From NCBI GenBank assembly GCA_030038195.1, contig JASHPJ010000040.1, positions 30,533 to 94,532 of the forward strand: DNA of 64,000 nt, in the 5' to 3' direction. The notes below the pieces were generated by a model. It saw only the letters and a program-made list of their open reading frames with translations. It ran no database searches and was not told where the DNA came from. A program made the position numbers and the translations under genes. The stretch comes from Acidobacteriaceae bacterium (GTDB lineage: Bacteria > Acidobacteriota > Terriglobia > Terriglobales > Acidobacteriaceae). This document shows positions 29,830-39,530 of this stretch, in pieces (positions within the stretch are counted from its first letter, which is position 1; every line of letters starts with the position of its first letter).

Positions 29830-31620
29830 TCAAGTTTTTTCTTGACGCTTCCTGGCTGTGTTTCTTGCCGGCTGACCGTCCCCGCGAGCTGCAAGATTCT
29901 TCTCCATGCGCTGCGCCTGCTCACGCAGCTCGGCAGCTTCTGCGTGCGCCTTGCGCCGTTTGGCGTGCTGCGCGGCTGAGTACAGGGCTGCAGCCGCATG
30001 CTGCCAACTGCCGGCTGCCTCGTAGTGCATGGCCATCTCGCGGGCCACGTCCGCTTCGCGCCCTGCGAACAGCTCGCCCAGGCGGCGCGCAACGCGCTCG
30101 TGGCGGCGCGCACGCCGCGACGCTGGCTGGCGCTGATAAAGCACCTCGCGATACAGGCCGTGCGCGAAGACGTAAAATGCTGAGCTGCCGCCATCCGGCA
30201 GCTCATCCTCACCGGCGCGCTCGACAAAGTGCACATGGCGCGCCAGGCCGTCACACAACTCTTCAATTTCAGCTGCGTCTTTTTCGAGGGCAGCGGCAAC
30301 GGCCCATGCGGAGAAGGCAACCGTCGTGAGGCTGCCGGCCTCAAGCACGCTCTGTTCCAATGAATTGAGCCGCTCGATCTCAAGCTCAACCATCTGGGCC
30401 AGCTCATCGGGCACGCCGGCGCCGGCCTGATCGAGCGGCGTGCGCAGCTCCCACGCGGTTGCGTCGGCTTTCTGGCTGCAGACAAGGCAACCCTGCACGA
30501 TCAGGTGCTCGAGGATAGCGATGGCAAACAGCGGATTGCCCTCGGAATGCCGATGAATAAAGGCACCCAGTCCTTCAGGCAGGTCTTCCTGCCTGAGCTC
30601 GCCGCTGACGAGCTGCTTGACCGAGGCGCGCGTCAGCGGCGCGAGCGCGATCTCTTCGCAGAGCTTGTGCACGCGCAGGTCCTGCCTGAGCGCCTTGAGC
30701 GGATGCCCGGCCGCTACGCTGCGCGGCCGGCAGGTGGCCAGCACCATCAACTGCGCCGGCGCACGGCGCAAGGCCAGCGCGGAGACGAGGTTGAGTGTGG
30801 CTTCATCGGCCCAGTGCAGGTCTTCGAGCACCAGGATCAGCGGCTTTACGGCGGCCAGTTCTTCGAGGGCTGCGCAGAGGTCGCCGGGCATGCGCTCGTG
30901 GTTGACGCCCTGGGCCGTCTCGGCAGACCGGCCAAGCCTGGCGAGCCACGCGGGTGCAATCCGCGAAAGAGTACGGCAAGCAGCATCACCGTCTGTCGAT
31001 GCGCATAGCTGGCCCAGCGCTTCCATCACGGGGTAGTACTCTTCCCTGACGCCCACTCCGGGCACGCACTGGCCGCGGGCTACGCGTGCAGCGTGGCCGC
31101 GGTTTTCCGGCCGGCAAAAGGCATCGACGAGAGCGGTCTTGCCGATACCGGCTTCGCCGGTAACAAAGACGATGCGCCGCTGCCCACGGGCAAGAAAGTC
31201 GAACTCCGCCTTGAGCCGCTCAAGCTCATGGCTGCGATTGACAAAACCGGCCGGCTTCCCGTCGCAGGGCGCCGGCGACACGGGCACGGCTGCGCGCACG
31301 TCAGTCACCGCTGCCACAAAGCAATAGCCGCGCTTGGGCAGCGTCTGGATGAAGCGCGGCTGGCCGGCGTCGTCGCCCAGGAGCTTGCGCAGCTCGAGCA
31401 CATAGGTACGGAGCACCTGCGGCTGCACATAGGTTTCCGGCCAGAGCGCATCGAGCAGCTCGTCGTGGGTTACCAGCCGCCCGGGGTGGCCCACGAGGTA
31501 TTCGAGCACCGCAAATGGCTTGGGCGGCAGCGGAATCTGCAGGCCATCGCGCCACAGGCATCCGTTCACCGCATCCAGCCGGAAAGGCTCAAACTGCTTC
31601 ATCCCTTTGGAATCTACCAA
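29830..31620 (-). CDS. Winged-helix transcriptional regulator with AAA-type ATPase domain
   Basis: 596 residues from a TTG at 31620 (ATG 31602 is the alternative). Residues 8-105 form an OmpR-type DNA-binding domain (LVTHDELLDALWPETYV, VLRTYVLELRKLLGDD, TLPKRGYCFVA). Then comes a STAND/AAA-like ATPase: Walker A VTGEAGIGKTALVDAF and Walker B LILVLEDLHWADEAT, with helical TPR-like repeats at the C-terminus (Ala-rich, residues 480-580). There is no receiver domain, so it likely senses a ligand by the ATPase/TPR part. The target is probably the adjacent secreted-protein gene or itself; this is inference. Confidence 0.85.
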   Translation of the reverse strand: MVDSKGMKQFEPFRLDAVNGCLWRDGLQIPLPPKPFAVLEYLVGHPGRLVTHDELLDALWPETYVQPQVLRTYVLELRKLLGDDAGQPRFIQTLPKRGYCFVAAVTDVRAAVPVSPAPCDGKPAGFVNRSHELERLKAEFDFLARGQRRIVFVTGEAGIGKTALVDAFCRPENRGHAARVARGQCVPGVGVREEYYPVMEALGQLCASTDGDAACRTLSRIAPAWLARLGRSAETAQGVNHERMPGDLCAALEELAAVKPLILVLEDLHWADEATLNLVSALALRRAPAQLMVLATCRPRSVAAGHPLKALRQDLRVHKLCEEIALAPLTRASVKQLVSGELRQEDLPEGLGAFIHRHSEGNPLFAIAILEHLIVQGCLVCSQKADATAWELRTPLDQAGAGVPDELAQMVELEIERLNSLEQSVLEAGSLTTVAFSAWAVAAALEKDAAEIEELCDGLARHVHFVERAGEDELPDGGSSAFYVFAHGLYREVLYQRQPASRRARRHERVARRLGELFAGREADVAREMAMHYEAAGSWQHAAAALYSAAQHAKRRKAHAEAAELREQAQRMEKNLAARGDGQPARNTARKRQEKT

Positions 31621-31857
31621 ATCTGCTCCCGTTCTTTTTTAGCAGTTTCCGTTCCACGCGCGCAGCGCGACTACCCAGCGAAAAGCCAAGGTTGATGGAT
31701 TGGGAAGCGCTACTCGTCTCATTTCTTTGCTCTCAAGCCGTTCATTTTCGAACAGGCGTGTCCGCTATAGAACATCGCCGGCGGCCAGACTGCTGAAAGG
31801 CTTTTATGCGTCCCTGAAGGGAACGGTTCGCTTATTGTGCCGCACTACAATAAGTTC

Positions 31858-32544
31858 ATGTTCACCGGCATCATTGAGCAGACGGGGACCCTCGTGAGCC
31901 TGGAGAGCCGCGGCGGCGTTCGGCGCATCACCGTCGAGGCGCCGGGGATCGCCGGGCGGCTGCGCGAGGGCGATTCGCTGGCTGTCTCGGGCGTCTGCCT
32001 GACCGCGCTCGACGTCGATCCAAACTACTTCCACGCCGACCTGGCGCAGGAGACGCTGGACCGCACCGCGCTTGGCTCGCTGGCGTCGGGCGCGCGGGTG
32101 AATCTGGAGCTGCCCACGGCAGCCGGAAGCCCGCTGGGCGGACATATCGTCCAGGGGCACGTGGACGGGACAGGTATCCTGACGGCGCTGGACCCGGTGA
32201 TCCCGGAGTCGAGCCCGCAGTTCGATCGCCAGACAACCGACTGGACCCTCAAGGTGCGGGTTCCGAAGAACACCCGGCAGTGGATGGTCCACAAGGGTTC
32301 CGTGGCCGTGGAGGGGATCAGCCTGACCATTGCCGGCTTCGACGGCGAGGAGATCAGCATCGCCATTTTGCCGCTGACCTACTGGCGGACCAATCTGCAC
32401 ACCCTGGCCTCCGGCGCGCCGGTCAATATCGAGGCGGATGTGTTGGTGAAGCTGGCGGCATCGCAGGCGCAAGCTGCACGAAAACCAGAGCGAAAACCGG
32501 AGTTCGAGCTGACCGAGGCGTGGCTGGTGGCAAACGGCTATTGA
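31858..32544 (+). CDS. ribE: Riboflavin synthase, alpha chain
   Basis: A 228-residue protein from ATG 31858; seven track residues are dropped because the family begins MFTGIIEQTG. Two lumazine-binding barrel repeats are visible (SGVCLTA ... HADLAQETL and HIVQGHVDGTG). It joins two lumazine molecules to give riboflavin. No FMN riboswitch is visible in the 237 bp upstream. The C-terminus carries a charged tail (ARKPERKPEFELTEAWL). Confidence 0.94.
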   Translation: MFTGIIEQTGTLVSLESRGGVRRITVEAPGIAGRLREGDSLAVSGVCLTALDVDPNYFHADLAQETLDRTALGSLASGARVNLELPTAAGSPLGGHIVQGHVDGTGILTALDPVIPESSPQFDRQTTDWTLKVRVPKNTRQWMVHKGSVAVEGISLTIAGFDGEEISIAILPLTYWRTNLHTLASGAPVNIEADVLVKLAASQAQAARKPERKPEFELTEAWLVANGY

Positions 32545-32719
32545 GACGGCAAGGCGCTGAAAACGGGAAGATTCCACCGGCTCGACCGGCCAGGAATCGG
32601 CGCCGAACGTTGGGACGCGCCAGCTCGTCTATCCGGTTGCCGATACTGATACCCTTGATCAGAGCGTTTTGGAAAGATTCGCCGGGCGCCGCTGGCGCGC
32701 CGGGGCGGTAACCGGAGTT

Positions 32720-33916
32720 ATGGCAGAGTTCGTCATCAAGCTGGCCGATGAGCGCGGCCGGATCCAGGAGCAGATCCAGACGGCGGCAACCGCCGATGAG
32801 CTGCGCCTGCGCTTTATCCATGCCGGTTATCACGTCTTTTCCGTCAAGGCGCGCGGCAGCCTGGGACGGCGGCGCAAGGTGAAGCTGGAGCCGTTCCTCA
32901 TCTTCAACCAGCAGTTCCTTACGCTCATCCGCGCCGGCCTGCCCATCCTGGGATCGCTGCAGATGCTAGGCAAGATCCAGAAGAGCGCGCACTTTGCCGG
33001 CCAGCTTGACGACGTGGCCAACCGCGTAAAGACCGGCGAGGCGCTTTCTACCGCCTTTGAGGCGCAGAGTGGCTTCCCGGTGATGTACACCACCACGCTG
33101 CTGGCCGGCGAGCGCTCCGGTAACCTGCAGGAGGTGCTCGAGCGCTACGTCAGCTTTCAGCGGGTTTCACTCGCGCTGCGCAAGAAGCTGGTTGGCTCGC
33201 TCATCTACCCTAGCGTGCTGCTCCTGCTGGTGGGCGGGCTGATGACCTTCATGTTCACGGTGGTGGTGCCGCAGTTCGCCGTGCTCTACGACCAGATCGG
33301 CGGCAAGCTGCCTACGCTCACCGTCTGGCTGCTGGCCTTCGGCAAATGGATGCAGCACAACATCATCTGGCTGGCCCTTGGAGCCATCGTCGTGGGCTTT
33401 TCCGCATACCGGTTCGCCATCACCGAGCGCGGCCGGGACTTTGTGGATGGCGTGCGCGTGGGACTGCCGGTCTTTGGCAAAATCTGGCTCAAGTACCAGG
33501 TGGCGCTGTTTTCGCGCACGCTCTCTACGCTGCTTACCGGAGGCCTGCCGCTGGTGCCATCGCTTGAAACGGCCGCGCGCTCCATCTCTTCGCGGCGGGT
33601 TTCGAGGGCCGTCGGCTCGTCGATCGCGACGGTGCGCGAGGGCAAGAGCCTGGCCGAATCCCTTGCCAGAACCGGGGTGTTTCCGCAGCTTTCCACCGAC
33701 ATGATTACCGTGGGCGAGCAGACCGGCGCATTGCCGCAGATGCTCAACTCGGTGGCGGAATTTTTTGAAGAAGACGTGGCCACGGCGCTGGCCGCCGCGC
33801 TGGCGCTCATCGAGCCCGCTATCCTGGTCGTGATGGGCGTGGTGGTGGTCTTCATTCTCATCTCGCTTTACCTGCCCATCTTCTCGCTGGGCCAGGCCGG
33901 CGGGATAGCGGGGTAA
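32720..33916 (+). CDS. pilC: Type IV pilus/T2SS inner-membrane platform protein
   Basis: 398 residues from ATG 32720, with GGAG upstream; 17 track residues are rejected. Two GspF/PilC repeat domains are visible: FNQQFLTLIRAGLPILGSLQML and ALFSRTLSTLLTGGLPLVPSLE. Three membrane segments are present, the last at the C-terminus (AILVVMGVVVVFILISLYLPIF). It anchors the assembly ATPase. First gene of a seven-gene operon with 6-bp or negative spacing to pilB. Confidence 0.93.
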   Translation: MAEFVIKLADERGRIQEQIQTAATADELRLRFIHAGYHVFSVKARGSLGRRRKVKLEPFLIFNQQFLTLIRAGLPILGSLQMLGKIQKSAHFAGQLDDVANRVKTGEALSTAFEAQSGFPVMYTTTLLAGERSGNLQEVLERYVSFQRVSLALRKKLVGSLIYPSVLLLLVGGLMTFMFTVVVPQFAVLYDQIGGKLPTLTVWLLAFGKWMQHNIIWLALGAIVVGFSAYRFAITERGRDFVDGVRVGLPVFGKIWLKYQVALFSRTLSTLLTGGLPLVPSLETAARSISSRRVSRAVGSSIATVREGKSLAESLARTGVFPQLSTDMITVGEQTGALPQMLNSVAEFFEEDVATALAAALALIEPAILVVMGVVVVFILISLYLPIFSLGQAGGIAG

Positions 33917-33922
33917 AACGAC

Positions 33923-35557
33923 ATGGCCGATGCAAATGTCATCACGCTTCCAGTGGCGGGAGCCGGCAACGAGCGCGAGCAGGCCGAAGCGCTGGCGCGC
34001 CGCTACCAGGCTGAGTTCGTCGATCTGAAGAACTTCAAGATTCAGCACGAGCTGCTGCGCACGGTGCCCGTGGAGCTGATGTTCCGCTACAACTTCGTGC
34101 CCATCGAGCAGAAGCCGGAGATGCTGGTGATTGCGGTCAGCGATCCTTCGCGGCTGATGGTGCTCGACGAGATTGTCGGCCTGCTTGGCCAGCGCATCCA
34201 GGCGCGCGTGGCTACGCTCTCGCAGATCACCGACCTGCTCAAGAAGACCGAGCAGTCGCAGCGCGTGCTGGACGAGGCCAGCGAGGGATTGACCTTCGAC
34301 GTGGTCACCGGTGAAGAGAATGCGGACGAAAACATCTCCATCGAAAAGCTCACCAGTGAGGAAGACATCAGTCCCATCATCCGCCTGGTGGATACGACGA
34401 TCTTCACTGCGCTCGAGCGGCGCGCTTCGGATATTCACATCGAGACGAATGATGACTCGGTCGTCGTCAAGTACCGCATCGACGGCGTGCTGCAGGCGGC
34501 CATGGCGCCCATTGCGCGCGAGCACCACTCGACCATCCTGAGCCGCATCAAGATCATGAGCGAGCTGGACATTGCCGAGCGCCGCGTGCCGCAGGACGGC
34601 CGCTTCCGGGTGCGCTACAAGGGCCGGCTGATCGACTTCCGCGTCTCGATCATGCCCACCGTGCATGGCGAAAACGCCGTGCTTCGCGTGCTCGACAAGG
34701 AGTCGATGAGCGAGAAGTTCCGCAATCTCACGCTGGACGTGGTGGGCTTTGCCGAGGCCGATCTGCGCCGCTTCCGCCGCTATATCCGCGAGCCCTACGG
34801 CATGGTGCTGGTGACGGGCCCGACCGGCTCGGGCAAAACCACCACGCTTTACGCCGCGCTGAACGAGATCAAGAGCGACGAAGACAAGATCATCACCATC
34901 GAAGACCCGGTGGAGTACCAGATTCGCGGCATCACGCAGATTCCGGTGAACGAGAAAAAAGGCCTCACCTTTGCACGCGGACTGCGCTCGATTCTGCGCC
35001 ACGATCCGGACAAGATTCTGGTGGGCGAGATTCGCGACCAGGAGACGGCGCAGATCGCCATCAACTCCGCGCTCACCGGGCACCTGGTGTTTACCACCGT
35101 GCACGCCAACAACGTGGTTGACGTGCTGGGACGCTTCCTCAACATGGGTGTCGAGGTTTACAACTTTGTCTCTGCGCTCAACTGCATCCTGGCGCAGCGG
35201 CTGGTGCGCACCATCTGCGAGTACTGCGCGCACATCGCCTACTACACCGACGAAGAGCTTACCGTCAGCGGCCTCAATCCCAACGAGTGGCGCGGCTTCG
35301 GCTTCCGCGAGGGCGCCGGCTGCATGGAGTGCGGCGGCACAGGCTACCGCGGCCGGACCGCGATCCACGAACTGCTGGATTTGACTGATCCGATCCGCGA
35401 GCTGATTCTCGAAAAAAAGCCTACGTCGGAGGTGCGCAAGATGGCGCAGAAGGAAGGCATGACGTTTCTGCGCGAATCGGCGCTGGACCGCGTGCGCCAC
35501 GGGCTGACGACGATTAAAGAGATCAACAAAGTCACATTCATTGAGGCCTCGCGCTAG
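33923..35557 (+). CDS. pilB: Type IV pilus/T2SS assembly ATPase
   Basis: A 544-residue GspE/PilB hexameric ATPase. It has an N-terminal MshEN/T2SSE_N-like domain, Walker A GPTGSGKTTTLYAAL near residue 300, an Asp-box segment (IEDPVEYQ), Walker B DKILVGEIRD, and the His box HLVFTTVHANN. The tetracysteine zinc motif is CEYC ... CMEC (near 431 and 466), as in extension ATPases rather than PilT. It powers pilin polymerisation. No retraction ATPase pilT is in the window. Confidence 0.95.
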   Translation: MADANVITLPVAGAGNEREQAEALARRYQAEFVDLKNFKIQHELLRTVPVELMFRYNFVPIEQKPEMLVIAVSDPSRLMVLDEIVGLLGQRIQARVATLSQITDLLKKTEQSQRVLDEASEGLTFDVVTGEENADENISIEKLTSEEDISPIIRLVDTTIFTALERRASDIHIETNDDSVVVKYRIDGVLQAAMAPIAREHHSTILSRIKIMSELDIAERRVPQDGRFRVRYKGRLIDFRVSIMPTVHGENAVLRVLDKESMSEKFRNLTLDVVGFAEADLRRFRRYIREPYGMVLVTGPTGSGKTTTLYAALNEIKSDEDKIITIEDPVEYQIRGITQIPVNEKKGLTFARGLRSILRHDPDKILVGEIRDQETAQIAINSALTGHLVFTTVHANNVVDVLGRFLNMGVEVYNFVSALNCILAQRLVRTICEYCAHIAYYTDEELTVSGLNPNEWRGFGFREGAGCMECGGTGYRGRTAIHELLDLTDPIRELILEKKPTSEVRKMAQKEGMTFLRESALDRVRHGLTTIKEINKVTFIEASR

Positions 35558-36495
35558 TGGCAGCGATTTTCAACCAGGGGAAGACCGGCGCGCAGCCCGG
35601 CGGGCGTCCGCCCGCCGCGGTGGAGCTTTCGCCGGAGGGCGCGCTGGCGGCGGCGCTGGCGGCGCCGGGTAAGCCGCCTGTCTACGCGTTTGCGCCGCTG
35701 CCGCAGGATGCGCTGGTTACCGGCATCGAGCAAGCGAATCTGCGCGCGCCGCAGGCCGTGGCTGACGCCATCCGCTCGGCGCTCGACCAGGTTTCGCCTC
35801 GCTCCCGCGCGATTACGCTGGTTGTGCCTGACACCGTGGTGCGTGTCTTTGTGCTCGACTTCGACTCCCTGCCCGCCAAAGCCGCGGAGGCCCTCCCCGT
35901 GCTGCGCTTCCGGCTGCGCAAGATGATCCCCTTCGACGTGGAGCACGCCGGCGTCAGCTACCAGATCCTTACGCAGACCAAAACCGAGTGCAAGGCGCTC
36001 ACGGCGGTTGTGCCGGGGCCTATTCTCGCCGAGTACGAAGCTGCGGTACGCGCCGCGGGCTACGAGCCGGGCGCCGTGCTGCCGTCCAGCCTGGCCGCGC
36101 TCGAAATGGCCGACTCGCTCGAAGCCGTGCTGGCCGCCAACCTGAGCAATGACGCCATCACCACGCTTATCGCCAATGGGCCGGACCTGCTGCTTTATCG
36201 CACGCTCGACCTGCCCGGCGCCCTCGAGGAGCGCGCCGCGGAGATTCGCCGCAACATTGCCGTCGCCGCCGCTTACTTTGAAGACAAGCTGGGCGCGCCG
36301 CCGCGCCGGCTCCACTACGCGGGCAACCGGGATGCGGGCGAGTTTGCCGGCTGGCTCGGGCGACCTGATCTTGCGGTTGTCCAGTTGGCTGAACGGCCGG
36401 AGAGCGGCCTGCTGACGCCGCTCGGGACCGAGAGCATCGCCGGAGTGGCTGGAGCGCTGGCGCTGCGCGGCGCGCAGGCGGGGGGCATTCGATGA
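35557..36495 (+). CDS. pilM: PilM-like actin-fold assembly protein
   Basis: A 312-residue protein from GTG 35557, overlapping the pilB stop by 1 bp. Position and pattern fit PilM/GspL cytoplasmic domains (VVPDTVVRVFVLDFDSLPAKA, VLRFRLRKMIPFDV). The normal phosphate-binding DIGxxxT motif is not evident; the equivalent stretch reads NDAITTLIANGPDLLLYR. So nucleotide binding may be lost. It should link PilB to the PilN-PilO layer. Confidence 0.8.
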   Translation: MAAIFNQGKTGAQPGGRPPAAVELSPEGALAAALAAPGKPPVYAFAPLPQDALVTGIEQANLRAPQAVADAIRSALDQVSPRSRAITLVVPDTVVRVFVLDFDSLPAKAAEALPVLRFRLRKMIPFDVEHAGVSYQILTQTKTECKALTAVVPGPILAEYEAAVRAAGYEPGAVLPSSLAALEMADSLEAVLAANLSNDAITTLIANGPDLLLYRTLDLPGALEERAAEIRRNIAVAAAYFEDKLGAPPRRLHYAGNRDAGEFAGWLGRPDLAVVQLAERPESGLLTPLGTESIAGVAGALALRGAQAGGIR

Positions 36496-37262
36496 GAATC
36501 ACGCTCAATCTCGCCACGCGGCCCTTTGTCGATCTCGGGCCGGCCATGAAGCGGCTGCGCATCGCCATGGGCGTCTGCGCGGGCGTCTTGCTGCTGTTGC
36601 TGCTTGGATTGCACGAGGTGCACCAGAAAGCCGAAGAGGCGCGCGCACACGAACACTCGCTCGACGGCGCTATTGCGCGCGTGCAGAGCGAGCGGCAGGG
36701 CTACATGGCGATGATGAAACAGCCCGACAATGCCGCCCTGGTGAGCCAGGTGGAGATGCTCAACCAGCTCTTCGACCAGAAGGCGTTTTCCTGGACCCTG
36801 GCGATGGAAAATCTCGAAACCGTGCTGCCGGCCGGCGTACAGGTGACGCAGATTCAGCCCATCCGCGCCAAGGATGGCCACATCACGTTGCAACTGCGCG
36901 TGCTTGGTCCGCACGATCTTTCCGTCGACCTGGTGCGCAATCTCGAGCATTCGAAGCGCTTCCTCAATCCGCGCATCTCGGGCGAGAGCGCGGAGTCCAC
37001 GGGCAGTGGCCCCAACCAGCGCCTGGAACCGGTGAGCGCTTCAAACCGCTTCGAGTTCGACCTGCTGGCCGACTATAATCCGCCTACGCCGGAAGAGCGC
37101 GCCGCGAACAAGAAGGCAGAGAAGGAATCGGCCGCCACGCAGGAAGAAGATTCCGGCAATCCTCCGCCGGGCACGCGCCGCGTTCCGCGTCCCGCGCCTC
37201 CATTCACGCAGAAAAATGACCGCCAGCCCTACACCGGCTCGCCGAATGGAGGCGCACGGTGA
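36492..37262 (+). CDS. pilN: PilN-like assembly protein
   Basis: A 256-residue bitopic inner-membrane protein. It starts MRITLNLATRPF, the short N-terminal segment that binds PilM in known systems. A membrane helix follows at residues 25-45 (GVCAGVLLLLLLGLHEV), then a periplasmic coiled coil and ferredoxin-like domain, then a charged Pro-rich tail (PPTPEERAANKKAEKE) that is longer than usual. It overlaps pilM by 4 bp. Confidence 0.85.
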   Translation: MRITLNLATRPFVDLGPAMKRLRIAMGVCAGVLLLLLLGLHEVHQKAEEARAHEHSLDGAIARVQSERQGYMAMMKQPDNAALVSQVEMLNQLFDQKAFSWTLAMENLETVLPAGVQVTQIQPIRAKDGHITLQLRVLGPHDLSVDLVRNLEHSKRFLNPRISGESAESTGSGPNQRLEPVSASNRFEFDLLADYNPPTPEERAANKKAEKESAATQEEDSGNPPPGTRRVPRPAPPFTQKNDRQPYTGSPNGGAR

Positions 37263-37888
37263 ACCGGGAACAGTTTTCGCCCTGGCACGAGCGGTTCACT
37301 TCTCCGCTCACCTGGCACTACGCGGGCTTCGCGGTGTTGCTTGTGGCCGCCATCGTCCTGGCTGTGCGGCTGGGACTGGACTGGGCGGCGGTCGACAGCC
37401 ACGCCGCTGACGTGCTGGCCGGCAAGCAGGTCGAACTGAAGGCCATGGAACTGCAGACTGCGCCGCTGCGCGGCCTGGACAAGCGTGTCGAGCAGTCGCG
37501 CGAGCAGGTGAACGCGTTTTTCGCCAAGCGCATTCCTCCCAACTACTCTACTATCTCCAACCGTGTCGATGAGCTCGGGGTAGCCTCGGATGTGCGTCCC
37601 ACGCGCGTTGAGTATACGCAGGGCGAGCCCGGCTCCAATCTCACGAAGATCTCCATGGACGCCAGCATTACCGGCGAATACCCGGCGGTCATGCGGTTCA
37701 TCAACAGCCTGGAGCGCGACCCCATCTTCTTCGTCATCGAAGACATGACCCTGACCGGCCAGCAGGGCGGAACGGTGAGCCTGCGCATGCAGGTGTCCAC
37801 GTGGCTGCGGCCGGCCGATGCACTGGCCAGCGGACTGCCGGCAACGCCGAAGTCCACCCAGCCGACCGCAAACCAGGAGGGCGAGTAG
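37259..37888 (+). CDS. pilO: PilO-like assembly protein
   Basis: A 209-residue protein from GTG 37259, overlapping pilN by 4 bp. One membrane helix lies near residues 20-38 ([18 protein letters not shown]). A periplasmic coiled coil ([28 protein letters not shown]) and a ferredoxin-like domain follow. It should pair with PilN. Order and size fit the pilMNO module. Confidence 0.83.
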   Translation: MNREQFSPWHERFTSPLTWHYAGFAVLLVAAIVLAVRLGLDWAAVDSHAADVLAGKQVELKAMELQTAPLRGLDKRVEQSREQVNAFFAKRIPPNYSTISNRVDELGVASDVRPTRVEYTQGEPGSNLTKISMDASITGEYPAVMRFINSLERDPIFFVIEDMTLTGQQGGTVSLRMQVSTWLRPADALASGLPATPKSTQPTANQEGE

Positions 37889-37890
37889 CC

Positions 37891-38505
37891 ATGGCCCTGC
37901 AGCTTGGAACCGAGAACAAGCGCCAGGTTTACCTGGTTGTTGCGCTGTTCGTCATCATTCTTGGCGCGGGCGGATACGAGCTTTACTCGAGCTTCACGGG
38001 ACCGTCCGCGCCGCCTCCGGCTCCCGCAGCCGCAGCGGCCAGAAATGCGGCAAGGCCTGCCGGCCAGGCAACGCAGACCCCGCAGGAAGCCGAAAAACTC
38101 ACCAACGCCGGCATCGACCCCACGCTGCACCTCGATGAGCTCGCGCAGAGCGAGGATGTGGAGTACGAGGGCACCGGCCGCAATATCTTTTCAGCCAGCT
38201 CGGCGCCGGTGGTCGATATTCCCAAGCCCGTTGCCGGCCCGCGGCCCGGCGCTCCTGTCGTCAGCGTGCCCACTTTGCCTTCTGTGCCCAAACCGCCGGC
38301 CATTGACCTCAAATACTTCGGCTACAGTGAAGACAGGGACAAAACCATCAAGGCCTTTTTCGTCCACGGCGACGATATCTTTATCGCCACCGCGGGCCAA
38401 GTCGTGGACCATCGCTACAAGGTCGAGAACATCAAGCCCGGCAGCGTGCAGGTGACAGATATGGGCTATAACAACACGCAGACCCTTACGCTGACGGCGT
38501 TTTAA
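37891..38505 (+). CDS. PilP/GspC-like periplasmic linker
   Basis: 204 residues from ATG 37891. One membrane helix at residues 11-28 ([19 protein letters not shown]), an Ala/Pro-rich linker, then a beta domain ([38 protein letters not shown]) resembling the homology region of PilP/GspC that contacts the secretin. It is anchored by a helix rather than by a lipobox, as in GspC. Its start is 3 bp after pilO. Confidence 0.7.
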   Translation: MALQLGTENKRQVYLVVALFVIILGAGGYELYSSFTGPSAPPPAPAAAAARNAARPAGQATQTPQEAEKLTNAGIDPTLHLDELAQSEDVEYEGTGRNIFSASSAPVVDIPKPVAGPRPGAPVVSVPTLPSVPKPPAIDLKYFGYSEDRDKTIKAFFVHGDDIFIATAGQVVDHRYKVENIKPGSVQVTDMGYNNTQTLTLTAF

Positions 38506-38516
38506 GCAGAACCACC

Positions 38517-39440
38517 ATGCAGAATCCGCTCAAAGCCCGGCGACATCCCAGGCCTTCTGAGGAGGGATACCTCCTGCTTTCGGTTATGTTTCTGCTGTTT
38601 CTGCTGCTGATGACGCTGTCGGTTGCAGCACCTAAAATGGCCCGGTCCATCCAGCGCGACCGCGAGGTGGAGACCATGGAGCGCGGCAAGCAATACATCC
38701 GCGCGGTCCAGCTTTACTATCGCAAGTTTCATGCCTACCCTCCCAGCGTGGACGCGCTGGTAAAGACCAACGACATCCGCTTTCTGCGCAAGAAGTACAC
38801 CGATCCCATCACCGGCAAGGATGACTGGAAGCCGATTATGTTCGGCCAGAACAAGGTGCCTATCGTCATGGGATTCTTCGGCCAGCCGCTGGCCACGGGC
38901 AGCTCGCTGGCCGGCATCGGACCCAGCGGCGGCAATGGCGTGAGCGGGCTCAACGGCACGGCATCCGGCGGGCTGTTCAATTCGTCGAGCACCGGCAGCA
39001 GCGGCCTCGACTCATCGGCTGCCGGCGCATCGGCGGGCACGCCGACTGGAACTTCAGACACAAGTGGCACGAGCGGTGCGAGTGGCGCAAGCGGCACAGC
39101 GACCGGAGGAACCGACGCCTTCGGCAATCCGTCCACGGGAACCGGCACCAGCGTCTCCGGGCAGACCTTCGGCGGGGCTGGCATCATCGGCTTCGAGCCG
39201 GGCAGTTCAAAGCAATCCATCCTGATCTGGAAAAAGAAGGACCACTACAACGAGTGGGAGTTCACCTACGATCCCATCATGGACATGCGGACCGTAAGCG
39301 GCGGGAATACCGGGACGATCGGCCAGCCCGCCAGCAGCATGACCAGCCCTGTCGGCTCCTCCGGCACGACGCCCGGCTCCGATACCGGCCCGGGCTCCGG
39401 CCCCTCGACGAGCGGGACAACGCCGTCTCCGCAGCAGTAG
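38517..39440 (+). CDS. Pseudopilin-like protein with Gly/Ser/Thr-rich tail
   Basis: A 307-residue protein with a prepilin-type leader: basic residues, then EEG before the hydrophobic helix YLLLSVMFLLFLLLM. Position +5 after the Gly is Ser instead of the usual Glu, as in tip-type minor pseudopilins. A GspG-like globular segment follows (YYRKFHAYPPSVDALVKTND, KYTDPITGKDDW). About 100 residues of Gly/Ser/Thr-rich low complexity come next, and a second such tail ends the protein. It is the last gene of the operon, closed by the 39469 hairpin. Confidence 0.8.
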   Translation: MQNPLKARRHPRPSEEGYLLLSVMFLLFLLLMTLSVAAPKMARSIQRDREVETMERGKQYIRAVQLYYRKFHAYPPSVDALVKTNDIRFLRKKYTDPITGKDDWKPIMFGQNKVPIVMGFFGQPLATGSSLAGIGPSGGNGVSGLNGTASGGLFNSSSTGSSGLDSSAAGASAGTPTGTSDTSGTSGASGASGTATGGTDAFGNPSTGTGTSVSGQTFGGAGIIGFEPGSSKQSILIWKKKDHYNEWEFTYDPIMDMRTVSGGNTGTIGQPASSMTSPVGSSGTTPGSDTGPGSGPSTSGTTPSPQQ

Positions 39441-39468
39441 GCACGCTCACAGCTTCAGCAGAAACACG

Positions 39469-39510
39469 AAGGCCTGCCTTCGCCAGGAAGACAGGCCTTT
39501 CGACTCTTTT
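39469..39510. terminator. Bidirectional terminator between the pilus operon and the A-type carrier gene
   Basis: AAGGCCTG...CAGGCCTT with an inner CTTC/GAAG continuation, giving a 12-pair stem with one C-A mismatch and a 5-nt loop. It is followed by TCGACTCTTTT on the forward strand. The two genes converge on it. Confidence 0.75.
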
Positions 39511-39530
39511 CCGGTGCGTGAGCCAGCGGC

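Noticed and set aside
31621-31857. FMN riboswitch before ribE
   Set aside because: No RFN-like conserved segments or multi-arm pairing visible.
33167-35500. 777-residue reverse ORF opposite pilC/pilB
   Set aside because: Shadow of pilC and pilB; His/Arg-rich, spans two clear genes.
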